Counted from the first letter of the stretch, positions 42,694 to 51,479 are shown. The stretch is DNA of 64,000 bases from Bacteroides sp. M10 (GCF_014334015.1 NZ_CP060488.1:310001-374000), one strand, 5' to 3'. Numbers and translations are program-made. Notes: generated by a model not told the origin, from the sequence alone.

Positions 42694-43292
42694 GCCGTTT
42701 CCTTGAAAAGTGTCCCGTCGATAAGGTACTCCCAATTATTCCTGTGGCTCTCGTCCGTGAAATATTCCTCGCTCTCGCAATACTCGCAATCGTCACGGCA
42801 CGAGCGGAAGAAGTTTTCCAGACAGTCACGCATGAGTTCCTTGAAATTCCGTGTGTCGGGCGAGCGCATGAAGTCCATGAGGGGTTGCAAGATGATTTCG
42901 TCCGACACAACGCCCGTGAAGGGGCATTCGCAAGTGACGGAGATACGGCTCCTGCGCCTTTTCTTGCGGTCTTTCGTCCAATAGACCTTGGGCTTGTACA
43001 ACCCCGCATGGAAGTTGTTATAGAGGTAAGCCAGCAAACGGACGCCTGAAAGTTCCTCCGTGTCCGCCTCGTGCTTGGTATAGAAACGGTAAGCGTATGT
43101 GCAACTGTCGTAACGGTAGTTGGTGCAGACGATACGAAAAAGATTGCAGAAGGCTTCGAGCGTGTCGCAGTTCTCGGAAGCATACGGGTAATCGTTTCCC
43201 TTGGCAAGCCAGTCGGTATAGGCTCTCTGACGGGCTTCGTCCTCCAGTTCCGCAATGCCGAATAGTGTATAGGTTCTCTGTACGGTTCGCAT
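42690..43292 (-). CDS. Hypothetical ICE protein
   Basis: 200 residues, Tyr- and Cys-rich, not recognised. Features are an N-terminal helix (LEDEARQRAYTDWLAKGNDY) and a late CRDDCEYCESEEYF cluster that could bind a metal. It belongs to a kind of accessory protein common on Bacteroides conjugative elements without assigned role. It follows the ParB-like gene on the same strand. Confidence 0.74.
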   Translation of the reverse strand: MRTVQRTYTLFGIAELEDEARQRAYTDWLAKGNDYPYASENCDTLEAFCNLFRIVCTNYRYDSCTYAYRFYTKHEADTEELSGVRLLAYLYNNFHAGLYKPKVYWTKDRKKRRRSRISVTCECPFTGVVSDEIILQPLMDFMRSPDTRNFKELMRDCLENFFRSCRDDCEYCESEEYFTDESHRNNWEYLIDGTLFKETA

Positions 43293-43321
43293 AAGTTTGA
43301 AAATTTGAAAGTTTGAAAATC

Positions 43322-43389
43322 GGTTTCTTTGCTATCTTTCTTTTTCGCCACGGCTCACGAAAGAAAGTAGCGGGCGGATTTCTCCGCCC
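43322..43389. repeat. Intergenic hairpin repeat, copy 3, with GGGCGGA hairpin
   Basis: GCTATCTTTCTTT pairs with AAAGAAAGTAGC across the CGGCTCACG centre; a second small hairpin GGGCGGA-TTTC-TCCGCCC follows. Downstream of the ParB-like gene. Confidence 0.7.
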
Positions 43390-43401
43390 TGCCCTTTGTC
43401 C

Positions 43402-45114
43402 TTAGGCTGCAATCTCTTCGGGTTGCGGTTGTTCCTCGGGTTGCGTTACCTTGCGCTCCCTTGCCCGTTCCTGTACCAAGAGGACGGCTTTCTTTTCCTC
43501 GATGCGCTGGTGACGCTTCTCGTACACCCCGTTGTACTCCCTTTCGATGTTGGCGAGTTCCTCCGGCATGTGCCTGCGTGCGAAGTCAAGCAAGAGGGTC
43601 GCCACGGTGTTGTTCCCATACGCTCCCTTGAAGTTGGCTACAAGGAAGTCCCTGCGGATGATGGTCTTCATCCTCACGGTGAGGTTGCCGATAATCCCCA
43701 TCTTGTCCTCGTCCGTGATATACGGCTTGTCTTCCGCAATCCCCACGGCTGCGAAGTGTTCCTTTCGGAGCGAGGACAGAAGGAAGAAGTACAACATGGT
43801 ATCTTCATCGGCACTGAACTTACCGCCCGTGATGTCGGCTTCGAGGATTTGCTTCTTGGTGTCCTCCACCGTGCGTTCGAGTGCGATTTCCTTATTGCGC
43901 TCGTCCTGCTTCTCCAACTTCTCCACGGGTGAGAGCGGTGCGGGTCCGGGCGTTCCGTCCGCTGTCTGCGCTTCGGTCATGTTCTCCACGTAACAGAATG
44001 TAATTTCCTTCTGCCCGATTTTGGCATAGACGGTGATTTCCCCCGCTCCGCTCCTGCGGGTGATTTCCTCCTCCTGCTCCATGTAGTCCGCCCATTGCTG
44101 CTCGTAGCGGGTGCGGGCTTCCCCGTAGCGTTCGGGGTCGTTGAAATTTTCGGCTTTGGGTTCTTTGGGGCAGCTTGAAAAGGCGGTGTACCTGTCAAGG
44201 GTCTCCACCTCGTAGCCCGAAGCGGTTAGCCGTTCTACCACCGTCTCGTTGGTAGTGTAGCGGTCACGGCAGAGCGACACCTCCGGCTGGTTCCGCATGA
44301 TTTGCACGGCTCGCTCCATGAGGTAGGATGCGTTCATCTCGGCAAGGCACGTGCGGTTGGCGCAATGCCCGCACCCGCCATCACGGAACAACAGCAAGTT
44401 ATTGGTGTTGTGTGCGCACGTGGCGCACTCGGTCTTGTCGAAGCGGTAGTATTGCAGGTCGGTGGTGAAGTTCTGTTCGATGCGCCTTGCGACATCGGCG
44501 GCTTTCAGTCCCCGCCAACTGTTGTACGTTCCCTCGTCCTGCAAATGCTTTTCGTACACCTCACGCTGAATGTCCTCCCCGTATCGGCAGATTTCAGCCG
44601 CCACGCTGATGGTGATTTCATCCGCATCCAAGAGGGCGGCGATTTCGGGGATAAGGGCGGTGAATTTCAGCCGTGTGCGGATGTAGTTCTCGTTCTTTCC
44701 GAAGAGTTGCGCCAAGGTCTGCACGGTGTGGCGTCCGCTCTCGATAAGCCGCTGATAGGCTGCGGCTTCCTCCACGGGTGTCACGTCCTTGCGCTGCAAG
44801 TTCTCGGTAATCGCCATTTCCTCGGCTTCCTCGTCCGACAACTCGGTTACGATTGCGGGAATTTCGTCCCTGCCCGCAATGACGGACGCACGGTAACGGC
44901 GTTCCCCGAAAACAATCCCGTAACGGTCTGTCCCGTCAACGGGGCGCACGGTGATGGGCTGCAACACGCCCTGCTGCTTGATGCTCTCTGCAAGCTCGTA
45001 AAGGCTCGTTTCATCGAAACGCTTGCGTGGGTTGAAACCGCTCGGCTGAATGTCTGCCAACGCTACCATCGTGATGTTTCTCTCTGCTGCTGATTGATTT
45101 GCTTTTGTCTTCAT
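43402..45114 (-). CDS. ParB-like nuclease-domain protein
   Basis: 570 residues. N-terminal ParB/Spo0J core: VALADIQPSGFNPRKRFDET, GVLQPITVRPV, the box GERRYRASVIAG and EMAITENLQRKDVTPVEEAA, then a KorB-like helix-turn-helix (TVQTLAQLFGKNENYIRTRL). A Cys-rich middle (CATCAHNTNNLLLFRDGGCG) may bind zinc. The C-terminus is variable. Large ParB-like proteins of this kind are frequent on Bacteroides ICEs and may help element maintenance. Confidence 0.9.
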   Translation of the reverse strand: MKTKANQSAAERNITMVALADIQPSGFNPRKRFDETSLYELAESIKQQGVLQPITVRPVDGTDRYGIVFGERRYRASVIAGRDEIPAIVTELSDEEAEEMAITENLQRKDVTPVEEAAAYQRLIESGRHTVQTLAQLFGKNENYIRTRLKFTALIPEIAALLDADEITISVAAEICRYGEDIQREVYEKHLQDEGTYNSWRGLKAADVARRIEQNFTTDLQYYRFDKTECATCAHNTNNLLLFRDGGCGHCANRTCLAEMNASYLMERAVQIMRNQPEVSLCRDRYTTNETVVERLTASGYEVETLDRYTAFSSCPKEPKAENFNDPERYGEARTRYEQQWADYMEQEEEITRRSGAGEITVYAKIGQKEITFCYVENMTEAQTADGTPGPAPLSPVEKLEKQDERNKEIALERTVEDTKKQILEADITGGKFSADEDTMLYFFLLSSLRKEHFAAVGIAEDKPYITDEDKMGIIGNLTVRMKTIIRRDFLVANFKGAYGNNTVATLLLDFARRHMPEELANIEREYNGVYEKRHQRIEEKKAVLLVQERARERKVTQPEEQPQPEEIAA

Positions 45115-45181
45115 AATCCGTTTGTTTTTAAGTTGATTGTTTATTCTTGTTCTTTTTGATAATTTTTTCCGTTCGGGTAAT

Positions 45182-45250
45182 CGGTTTCTTTGCTATCTTT
45201 CTTTCCCCGCTCCGGCTCACGAAAGAAAGTAGCGGGCGGAAAATCCGCCC
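45182..45250. repeat. Intergenic hairpin repeat, copy 4, with GGGCGGA hairpin
   Basis: Near-identical to copy 3: GCTATCTTTCTTT and AAAGAAAGTAGC arms, then GGGCGGA-AAA-TCCGCCC. Downstream of the SLOG-like gene. Confidence 0.7.
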
Positions 45251-45257
45251 TTGCGGG

Positions 45258-45806
45258 CTACCTGCGGTTGTAGCATACGTTCGCGAACTTCTTCTTTTGC
45301 TCTACCGCCCGTTTGAGGGTGTAGAACGTACCGCCCACGGCTACCGCATCGTAATAGACCATCAGAAAAGCGGAGTTTTCCAAAAGGTAGTCGTTACGTC
45401 GTAGGAAACAGCCCTCGGTATATCCGTCCTGCAAGGTTACCACTTCATCGGCTTGCGCCAAAATGGTGTCGTAACGCCGCTTGTCGGCTTGGGTGTACCG
45501 CTCGGCTTGTCCCTTGAAGGGAACAACGCATTTCAGCCGGATATGTGGGTATTCCTTTTTGAGGTTCAAGACTTCCTCTGCTGCGATAAGGTCGAAGCCC
45601 TCGCACATTCCCGACAAAAAGGTGTCGTAGCCTTTTTTGATGCAATAACTCTCGATGGCTACAAATGTATCGAACGCCACCTCCCTGAAGAGTTTCTCAC
45701 GGTCTGCCGTGAACTTGGCTATACGGTTGGTGCGGTGTCCCGAAAAGGCTACCGTCTTTTCCTTGGTAACGGGTGTTCCGTTTTCTGTCCATGTCCTTGT
45801 TTCCAT
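45258..45806 (-). CDS. SLOG/DUF1273-like protein
   Basis: 182 residues. VAFSGHRTNRI at the start, then SGMCEGFDLIAAEEVLNLKK and QADEVVTLQDGYTEGCFLRR form a Rossmann-type SLOG pattern as in YpsA/DUF1273. SLOG proteins are thought to bind nucleotide-type ligands and occur in defence and mobile-element contexts. ATG 45806 was chosen where similarity begins. Confidence 0.82.
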   Translation of the reverse strand: METRTWTENGTPVTKEKTVAFSGHRTNRIAKFTADREKLFREVAFDTFVAIESYCIKKGYDTFLSGMCEGFDLIAAEEVLNLKKEYPHIRLKCVVPFKGQAERYTQADKRRYDTILAQADEVVTLQDGYTEGCFLRRNDYLLENSAFLMVYYDAVAVGGTFYTLKRAVEQKKKFANVCYNRR

Positions 45807-45817
45807 ATCGGTAAATT

Positions 45818-46027
45818 TTAGAGTATTAAAAGAATGATTATCAGTACGAACACGAAACCGACAAACAGACGCCACGCAAGGGCGAGAACAAGCCGTGCCA
45901 CGAAGTAAAACAGAGCCACGACAAGCGACAAGGCGAAAAACCGCCCTGCGGTGGTGGTGAGGAAATAAACCACCGAAGCCCAAAGGATTAGGCGGTATAT
46001 CCGTTTGTAAACAAATGTCGTTTTCAT
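45818..46027 (-). CDS. Small two-helix membrane protein
   Basis: 69 residues, almost wholly hydrophobic (YRLILWASVVYFLTTTAGRF, FALSLVVALFYFVARLVLAL, LFVGFVFVLIIILLIL). It fits exactly between two accessory genes on the same strand. No family recognised; moderately sure it is real. Confidence 0.6.
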   Translation of the reverse strand: MKTTFVYKRIYRLILWASVVYFLTTTAGRFFALSLVVALFYFVARLVLALAWRLFVGFVFVLIIILLIL

Positions 46028-46043
46028 GTTCTTGGGTTTTGTC

Positions 46044-46061
46044 GGGCGGATTGCTCCGCCC
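46044..46061. repeat. GGGCGGA-TTGC-TCCGCCC hairpin
   Basis: Perfect 7-bp stem with 4-base loop between two minus-strand genes; the same stem occurs after three other genes of this block. No T-tract follows. Confidence 0.65.
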
Positions 46062-46069
46062 GTGGTTGT

Positions 46070-46720
46070 TTAATAGTTTCCTTTCGGGATATAGCGGTTA
46101 TCAGCCAACAGCCGGAAAGTGTCGTAATCAGCCGTTCCCCGATAACTTAGGGACAGTTCAAAGGAGAGGTGTCCTTTCTCTATGTAGAAAGTGAAGCGCA
46201 AGCCGTTGCGGGTTATCGTCCCTTTCGCATAGTTTCTACGTTCCCAGCTTACGGGTTCGTTCTCGATACTTTTCAAGAAGTCGGCTACCTTTTTCGAGTT
46301 CTCCGCATTTTCCTGCTCCACCTGCCTGTATATCTGCGTGCAGTAGTTTATCCAATCGTTTATTTTCTTGGCGGTGAACACGCCGATATTGCACGGCTTT
46401 TCGTATTGGCTGCCCGCCCTTTCGATGTCGTAGCGGTTGACATACTCAAAATGCTCCATGTCGGTGGCTATCCTGTATTTGTTCTCTTTGTTTATCCTGT
46501 ACACATGGAAACGGATGCCGTTGTACGTGAACTCTATGCGCACGCCGTAAAATGCGGGGTATTCACCGCTTACCACGTGGTAGCCGTATTCCGCTTGGGG
46601 TATGTACTTCCTTACCTCCTGCATGAGTGGAGACAGTTCTTTTTTTGCCTGTTCCACCTTCTCGGTAAACATAGCTTTTATGTTTAACCCGTTAAATTCC
46701 TTTTCTGATAATGTTTTCAT
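46070..46720 (-). CDS. Hypothetical ICE accessory protein
   Basis: 216 residues, beta-rich with two similar halves (YGVRIEFTYNGIRFHVYRIN and TITRNGLRFTFYIEKGHLSF), so probably an internal duplication. Helical joint with KKINDWINYCTQIYRQVEQE. No signal or membrane segment. Unknown function. Confidence 0.75.
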   Translation of the reverse strand: MKTLSEKEFNGLNIKAMFTEKVEQAKKELSPLMQEVRKYIPQAEYGYHVVSGEYPAFYGVRIEFTYNGIRFHVYRINKENKYRIATDMEHFEYVNRYDIERAGSQYEKPCNIGVFTAKKINDWINYCTQIYRQVEQENAENSKKVADFLKSIENEPVSWERRNYAKGTITRNGLRFTFYIEKGHLSFELSLSYRGTADYDTFRLLADNRYIPKGNY

Positions 46721-46738
46721 CGTCTTATGTCTTTAGTG

Positions 46739-46756
46739 GGGCGGACTGCTCCGCCC
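46739..46756. repeat. GGGCGGA-CTGC-TCCGCCC hairpin
   Basis: Same stem as the 46044 hairpin, located between the antirestriction gene stop and the next gene's start. Confidence 0.65.
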
Positions 46757-46790
46757 GTTGGTTTATACTCTTGTTCCTTTGCCGTCCCGC

Positions 46791-47765
46791 TTAGGCTGCT
46801 GCGGGTTCGTTTATCGGTTCGATTACCTTGTCGGCAATCATCTTCGCCGCCTTGTTCACGTCCCCCAATATCTCCACCAAAAAGGCGGGTTCTTCCTTTA
46901 GCTTGGTGAGCCAGTGTTTCAGATAGGCGGCGTTGTTCTCCTGCGGTGCGGCTGCGTAGCCGAAGAACGCACCGCAAAGGGCTGCGGTAAGTTCGGCGAC
47001 AAGTTCCTCACGGGCATAGAGCGCATCCCCGAAGAAGCTGCCGAACGTGCGGTTCAGCCGTTGGGGGCTTCCCGTGCTGTGCGCCATCTCGTGCAGGAGC
47101 GTGCCGTAATATTCCGCTCCCTGCGGGAACTGCTCACGCTGCGGGCAAATGATATGGTCGGAAGAGGGCGAATAGTAGGCACTGTCCGAATACTGCACCT
47201 TGATGGGGCAATACCAATTTTGCAGATAGACAAGCTCGTCCAACGCCTCGTAAATCATTCCGTCCGAATAGTCTTCGGGTTGCTCCCCCTTCTTCATACG
47301 CTCGTAGCGTTCGGGCTGCTTTTCGGCAAAATCGGTCTGGTCGATGTTGAAGACATTGTAATACTTCATCTGCGGGATGACCTTGTAATTTTCCTGCTCG
47401 GTTGCGGACAGTTTGCGGTATTCCTCGTACTTGATTGTCTTTTTCGTTTCCTTGTGTACCACGAACTTAAACCAATAATAGACGGGAAACGAGCGTGCGC
47501 CCTTGCAAACACTTAAATCCTCTTCCTTCGCTTGGTTGAACGTGAGGAACACGGGCAAAGTGAATTTCATGAACTCGGTGTAGAACAATAACATCAAGAC
47601 ATTTCCGCCGTTATAGAGCGTCCCTCTGATGTTGCGGGGCAAACCTTGTTCAAGGCTCGCAATCCACGGCTTTTGCCAATCCGTTTTCAAGCACTCGATT
47701 TTCTTGATTAACAAATCGGTGAACATCGGTGCAATCTTTTCGATGGTGCTGTTCGTTGTTGCCAT
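46791..47765 (-). CDS. ArdC-like antirestriction protein
   Basis: 324 residues. N-terminal ArdC ssDNA-binding domain (KTDWQKPWIASLEQGLPRNI, RGTLYNGGNVLMLLFY), linker with SFPVYYWFKFVVHKETKKTI, then a zincin-like metallopeptidase with HEMAH in YYGTLLHEMAHSTGSPQRLN and the third ligand region AREELVAELTAALCG. ArdC-type proteins protect incoming single-stranded plasmid or ICE DNA. First gene of the minus-strand accessory block. Confidence 0.9.
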   Translation of the reverse strand: MATTNSTIEKIAPMFTDLLIKKIECLKTDWQKPWIASLEQGLPRNIRGTLYNGGNVLMLLFYTEFMKFTLPVFLTFNQAKEEDLSVCKGARSFPVYYWFKFVVHKETKKTIKYEEYRKLSATEQENYKVIPQMKYYNVFNIDQTDFAEKQPERYERMKKGEQPEDYSDGMIYEALDELVYLQNWYCPIKVQYSDSAYYSPSSDHIICPQREQFPQGAEYYGTLLHEMAHSTGSPQRLNRTFGSFFGDALYAREELVAELTAALCGAFFGYAAAPQENNAAYLKHWLTKLKEEPAFLVEILGDVNKAAKMIADKVIEPINEPAAA

Positions 47766-48178
47766 AACTCACAAATTTTAATCGTTATTACTCTGTTTTC
47801 ATCGCTTGTCGCCCCAACCAATTTTTTTCCCTTGGCTGATTGGGAAGAACATTGACCATCATTGAAAGCGGAAAAGGTGAATTGCAACCATCTGAAAAAA
47901 TGGTAAATACTACCCGCAGGGTGGAGATTTGGCATTTTTTGCGGATTTGCTTTCACCTCCGCCTACCTTCGTCAATGTTTTTCCAATCAGCTTAGGGAAA
48001 AAATGCCCTGTCAGTCTATTCCAGTCAATGGTAAGTTACTTGCCGGGTGCGGGAAGAAGAAGCCTTCCGGAGAGCCGGGAACGCCCGTTTCCCAAGGCAA
48101 GGAGATACGGGCGGGAGAAGTATATGGGAGCACGGTCAGGTTTCGGCTGCCGGACAAACGCCGGGGAACTCTTTCGGG
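47766..48178. other. Intergenic region between ardC-like gene and leader A
   Basis: About 410 bp. Open frames here (for example 47929-48297) lack a credible codon pattern and run into the repeated leader, so none is accepted. It should hold the antirestriction promoter; none is clear. Confidence 0.5.
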
Positions 48179-48539
48179 CGGCACGGACGGATGTGTTCCG
48201 TTTGTCCTTCCGCCCGATGTCCGGCTTCGGCCATGCAGCCTGCCGGAATGGTCGGAAACGGACGCCGGGACGGGACAGCCCGTGCGCCAAGGTTTAAGCG
48301 CAAGACAGTGAAATCCCTTTCACCCACGTTAGGGATTGCAGGGGAAAGCCCACAGCATAGCGAGGACTTGCAGCGGAAAGCCCGACCCGAAGGGGAACGC
48401 CCAAACAACCGCCCGCAAAAACTGCTTTTAAGCATACCTTGAAAAAAGGAAGACCGAATATTCCGAAGTTTCGCCCTTATGATATATATTTGTAATTGAG
48501 CGAAGATAATAGCGGAAAACGTGGATAATTACATGTCAG
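48179..48539 (+). repeat. Leader repeat A with promoter and attI-like end (heads array 2)
   Basis: A 361-bp copy of a conserved leader found three times here. It contains two nearly identical 16-mers, TTGCAGGGGAAAGCCC and TTGCAGCGGAAAGCCC, 32 bp apart. It has a TATATTTG promoter element (48485-48492) and ends AGCGGAAAACGTGGATAATTA then CATGTCA, matching the attI-like site of array 1. The left 110 bp are shared only with leader B. Confidence 0.78.
48485..48492 (+). promoter_or_regulatory. Probable -7 element in leader A
   Basis: TATATTTG, 60 bp before the first gene of array 2 and conserved in leaders B and C. No good TTTG -33 element is visible. Confidence 0.5.
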
Positions 48540-48544
48540 TGATT

Positions 48545-49171
48545 ATGAATCAAAAAAAGGAAATATTAGAAAAATTGGCTTTCATAAGACGCCATAAAGA
48601 ATTTGCATCTTTTGGAGTAAAGGAACAAGAGGTATCTTATAATCCTTGTCTATCTGAAGAAGATATTAAGGGGTTTGAGCATAAACATTGTATAACTCTT
48701 CCTGATGATTACAGAACTTTTATTTCTGAAATAGGAAATGGAGGTTTCGGACCGGGATATGGATTATTGCCTCTTGATAAAGCTATTGTTGATTTCAAAT
48801 TAAGAGACAAACCTAATATTTCCTTGAATGAAAAATTCCCATATCAAGATAGTTGGAATGAAGAATGGATAACCTCCTTTAATTGGAACGAGGGATACCC
48901 GGAAACGGAAATTGTTAATGCGTATATTAGTACCGCACATATTGCAGGCTGTCTGCAAATAAGTCATTTCGGACATGGATGTACATTTCTATTGGTGGTG
49001 AATGGAAATGAAAAAGGACATATTTGGTTTGATGGACGAGCTGATTATAGTGGACTTGTACCGAAATTGAAAGATGGGCAAAGAATATCATTTATAGAAT
49101 GGTATGTAACCTTTCTTGATATGGAAATTGAGAACATAAATGAATCACTAACACACAGCACTACCGCTTAA
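48545..49171 (+). CDS. Cassette 26: SUKH-1 type protein
   Basis: 208 residues. Clear SMI1/KNR4 signature ITLPDDYRTFISEIGNGGFG near 60-80 with PGYGLLPLDKAI, then ISHFGHGCTFLLVVNGNEKG and the closing helix FIEWYVTFLDMEIEN. First cassette of array 2, directly after the attI-like end of leader A. The ATG at 48545 was taken; earlier in-frame starts lie in the recombination site. Its last residues and stop lie in the recombination site. Confidence 0.86.
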   Translation: MNQKKEILEKLAFIRRHKEFASFGVKEQEVSYNPCLSEEDIKGFEHKHCITLPDDYRTFISEIGNGGFGPGYGLLPLDKAIVDFKLRDKPNISLNEKFPYQDSWNEEWITSFNWNEGYPETEIVNAYISTAHIAGCLQISHFGHGCTFLLVVNGNEKGHIWFDGRADYSGLVPKLKDGQRISFIEWYVTFLDMEIENINESLTHSTTA

Positions 49172-49193
49172 AGCGGAACGCTGTCGGACATTA
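49149..49193 (+). repeat. attC-like site 26 (type II)
   Basis: CACAGC...GCTGTC arms with CCGCTTAAAGCGG core; right core GGACATTA. The preceding AATCAC mirrors the cassette start GTGATT. Confidence 0.78.
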
Positions 49194-49225
49194 TCTGCCC
49201 AATAATATGAACTAAAAAAAGTGAT

Positions 49226-49915
49226 ATGGAAACTAAAGCGGAAGTCCTAAAATACATGTTTACAAGAATACAAGAGATGCTTCCTGTAAATGTGGTCAAA
49301 GCAAAAAAGAATAAAGACTACTTTACTTACATAGTGGAAAACGATTGTAGTATTGAGTTTTACTTTCAAACAACCCAAGGTGGATATGCCGGTAAAAACA
49401 CTTTTTGTATGGGTGTATCAGCTAAAATAAAGAATCCATATTTATGTAGTCTTGTATTAGAACCATTAAATAAAAAAGACGCTGGTGGTAACATCATAGT
49501 TTGCTTTGATAATAATATTGATTGGTTTAAGCAGCATCTAATGGATATGGATTATTTTTTCGGGAATAAGAGTGACAAGACTCCTAACGTTGAGAGATTC
49601 TTAAACGATTTGAAAAAGGATTTTTTTCCGTATATCATACCTTTTGTCAAACAATATACAAAAATTATAGATTTTTACTCAAATTCGGGTCATATTCAAC
49701 ATATATATGCAGATAAACAGTTTAGCTTAGGAGTAATCTGTTCTCTCTTGTGCAACCATGAAGAGTTCATTGAAGAAACTTTGGTTCCATTAGCCAAAGC
49801 AAGTGAAGGAGGTTGGATATTTAGAGAATTTTTTAAGTGCACAAACTACGTTACCGATATAGTTGAGCCGATTAAGAAATATGTCGCAGAGAATAATATC
49901 CATTTTGAACAATGA
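49226..49915 (+). CDS. Cassette 27: hypothetical protein
   Basis: 229 residues, not recognised. N-terminal beta part (TYIVENDCSIEFYFQTTQGG, FCMGVSAKIKNPYLCSLVLE) and helical C-terminus (FREFFKCTNYVTDIVEPIKK). No membrane segment. The cassette start TCTGCCC is the same heptamer as in cassettes 8 and 15 of array 1, whose genes are unrelated. Confidence 0.75.
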   Translation: METKAEVLKYMFTRIQEMLPVNVVKAKKNKDYFTYIVENDCSIEFYFQTTQGGYAGKNTFCMGVSAKIKNPYLCSLVLEPLNKKDAGGNIIVCFDNNIDWFKQHLMDMDYFFGNKSDKTPNVERFLNDLKKDFFPYIIPFVKQYTKIIDFYSNSGHIQHIYADKQFSLGVICSLLCNHEEFIEETLVPLAKASEGGWIFREFFKCTNYVTDIVEPIKKYVAENNIHFEQ

Positions 49916-49934
49916 GAAGAATAGAATGGGCAGA

Positions 49935-49984
49935 TAAAAGCGGATTAATTGCTCTCGAAATGGTCGGTTATCCACCAAACATTA
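49935..49984 (+). repeat. attC-like site 27 (type I variant)
   Basis: Left end TAAAAGCGG lacks the usual C; inner arms AATT/GGTT only partly pair. Right core AAACATTA. The preceding GGGCAGA mirrors TCTGCCC. Confidence 0.7.
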
Positions 49985-50005
49985 TCCGTCAAAATAAAAA
50001 ATAAA

Positions 50006-50419
50006 ATGGAACTTGAATTTAACAATAAATCAGAATCAATTACAGCTAAGGATATAGCTGATGTTGAGCGGAAAAACAAATTTATTTTCCCGCAGGAAAT
50101 CAAATCGTTCCTTCTTGCCAATAACGGAGGTCAACCAAATAAAACGATATACACTCAAAATAGTCAGGATTATGTGGTGGATTTCTTTCTGCCCATAAAG
50201 TCCACAGAATTTGAAGACTTGACGTATTCGGCGACAATAACTGATTTGAGTGATATAATCCCGAATACTGTAATACCATTTGCTATAGATCCATTCGGCA
50301 ATTATTTCGTTTTTGACAAAGCTGAAGGTAAAATCTATTTCTTGGAAATGGAAGAAGTAGCTCTTTCCTTATTGGCGAGTGATTTTGAATCGTTTATTTC
50401 ATCATTAAAAAAGGAATGA
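50006..50419 (+). CDS. Cassette 28: SUKH family protein
   Basis: 137 residues. SMI1/KNR4 motif FIFPQEIKSFLLANNGGQPN near 30-50, the strand VIPFAIDPFGNYFVFDKAEG and the closing helix LASDFESFISSL. Similar in layout to the single domains of cassettes 8 and 15. The start at 50006 follows the recombination site by 21 bp; a longer in-frame start lies inside it. Confidence 0.86.
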   Translation: MELEFNNKSESITAKDIADVERKNKFIFPQEIKSFLLANNGGQPNKTIYTQNSQDYVVDFFLPIKSTEFEDLTYSATITDLSDIIPNTVIPFAIDPFGNYFVFDKAEGKIYFLEMEEVALSLLASDFESFISSLKKE

Positions 50420-50424
50420 GACGG

Positions 50425-50473
50425 ATAACAAGCGGATCAATCTCATTTAATGATGATTATCCACCAGACATTA
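50425..50473 (+). repeat. attC-like site 28 (type I)
   Basis: CGGATCAATC...GATTATCCACC, right core AGACATTA. The preceding GACGGA mirrors the cassette start TCCGTC. Confidence 0.8.
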
Positions 50474-50496
50474 GCAACCCTGTAAATACAAATTAT

Positions 50497-51420
50497 ATGT
50501 TCATTGAAAAATTAAATCAATATACAGAAGAACAGATTATCGGATTAAAGCATGAAGATAATAAGTTGCGATTGTTGATAGAAGAACAACCTGACATAGA
50601 GAAATTGAAACTTCTAAAAGAAGCTATAATCAATGAAACGACAGAAGTAACATTGGTAATGCGTTCAAATAACAACAATCTGATTGCTTTCTCCTATTTT
50701 GAATGTATAAGTGACAATATAATAGGAGTTGAATCGTATAATTACACCGAGAATATTCTGAAAACAATTGAAGGAATTTCAATATTCAGAAATTTGAGGA
50801 GTATAGTTATTGATGCACTATATGATAATAAACTCTGTATTGACGAACTTGTTTCATTGGAGAAACTGGAAGAACTCTGTATGAGTTTTTATCCTATAAC
50901 GAAATATCAATATCCTACATTGAACAAGCTGAACAGACTGAAACGATTAAAAATAAAAGGGTTAGATTCGAACATGTTGTCCTGCTTACCAAACTTGGAA
51001 ACATTAACTTGTTTTAATTTAAAGGATGGGACACATTTAGGTATTAAGACACCAAATTTAAGAAGCATAGATATATACCGTTCTCCGAAAATATTGAATC
51101 TTAATTTTTTATTGGACTTGAAAGAACTAAGATCTATTGGTTTAGACGGACTTAGCAATGTTGAAGAAATGCCGGATTTAAGCAACCTTCATTCTTTAAC
51201 CGGTATGTCTCTTGCCAATATGAAACGGTTACAAAGTTTTCCTTTATACCACGAGAATTTAAAAAACTTACTCTTGCAATTGCCTTTTGATGTATTGGAT
51301 AATATAATTCCTGAAAATCTTCCTAACCTCAAGCATATAAGTGTAAATTTGGGAAGTGATAAAAAAAACGGAATGGTATTAGATAGATTCAAGGGTATTT
51401 GTGAAGTTGGTATATGGTAA
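50497..51420 (+). CDS. Cassette 29: leucine-rich-repeat protein
   Basis: 307 residues with at least seven leucine-rich repeats (LVSLEKLEELCMSFYPI, LNKLNRLKRLKIKGLDS, LPNLETLTCFNLKDG, FLLDLKELRSIGLDGLSNVE, LSNLHSLTGMSLANMKRLQS). Related in type to cassettes 1/19 but much longer. The ends match only partly (GCAACC against ATTGC), and its recombination site is a chimera. Confidence 0.84.
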   Translation: MFIEKLNQYTEEQIIGLKHEDNKLRLLIEEQPDIEKLKLLKEAIINETTEVTLVMRSNNNNLIAFSYFECISDNIIGVESYNYTENILKTIEGISIFRNLRSIVIDALYDNKLCIDELVSLEKLEELCMSFYPITKYQYPTLNKLNRLKRLKIKGLDSNMLSCLPNLETLTCFNLKDGTHLGIKTPNLRSIDIYRSPKILNLNFLLDLKELRSIGLDGLSNVEEMPDLSNLHSLTGMSLANMKRLQSFPLYHENLKNLLLQLPFDVLDNIIPENLPNLKHISVNLGSDKKNGMVLDRFKGICEVGIW

Positions 51421-51434
51421 AAAAACAAGATTGC

Positions 51435-51479
51435 TGACAAACAGATGAAACATTTAAAGCGGAACGCTGCAAAACATTA
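51435..51479 (+). repeat. attC-like site 29 (type III/type II chimera)
   Basis: The left half (CAGATGAAACATTTAA) is type III, the right half (AAGCGGAACGCTGC) type II, so the long arms no longer pair. The first base pattern is TGACAA rather than TAACAA. Confidence 0.75.

Noticed and set aside
47929..48442. Open frames over leader A, and similar ones over leaders B and C, that look like conserved hypothetical proteins
   Set aside because: Frames are open on both strands, compositionally odd (Arg/Pro/Gly-rich) and conserved only because the DNA repeat is; no start context supports translation.
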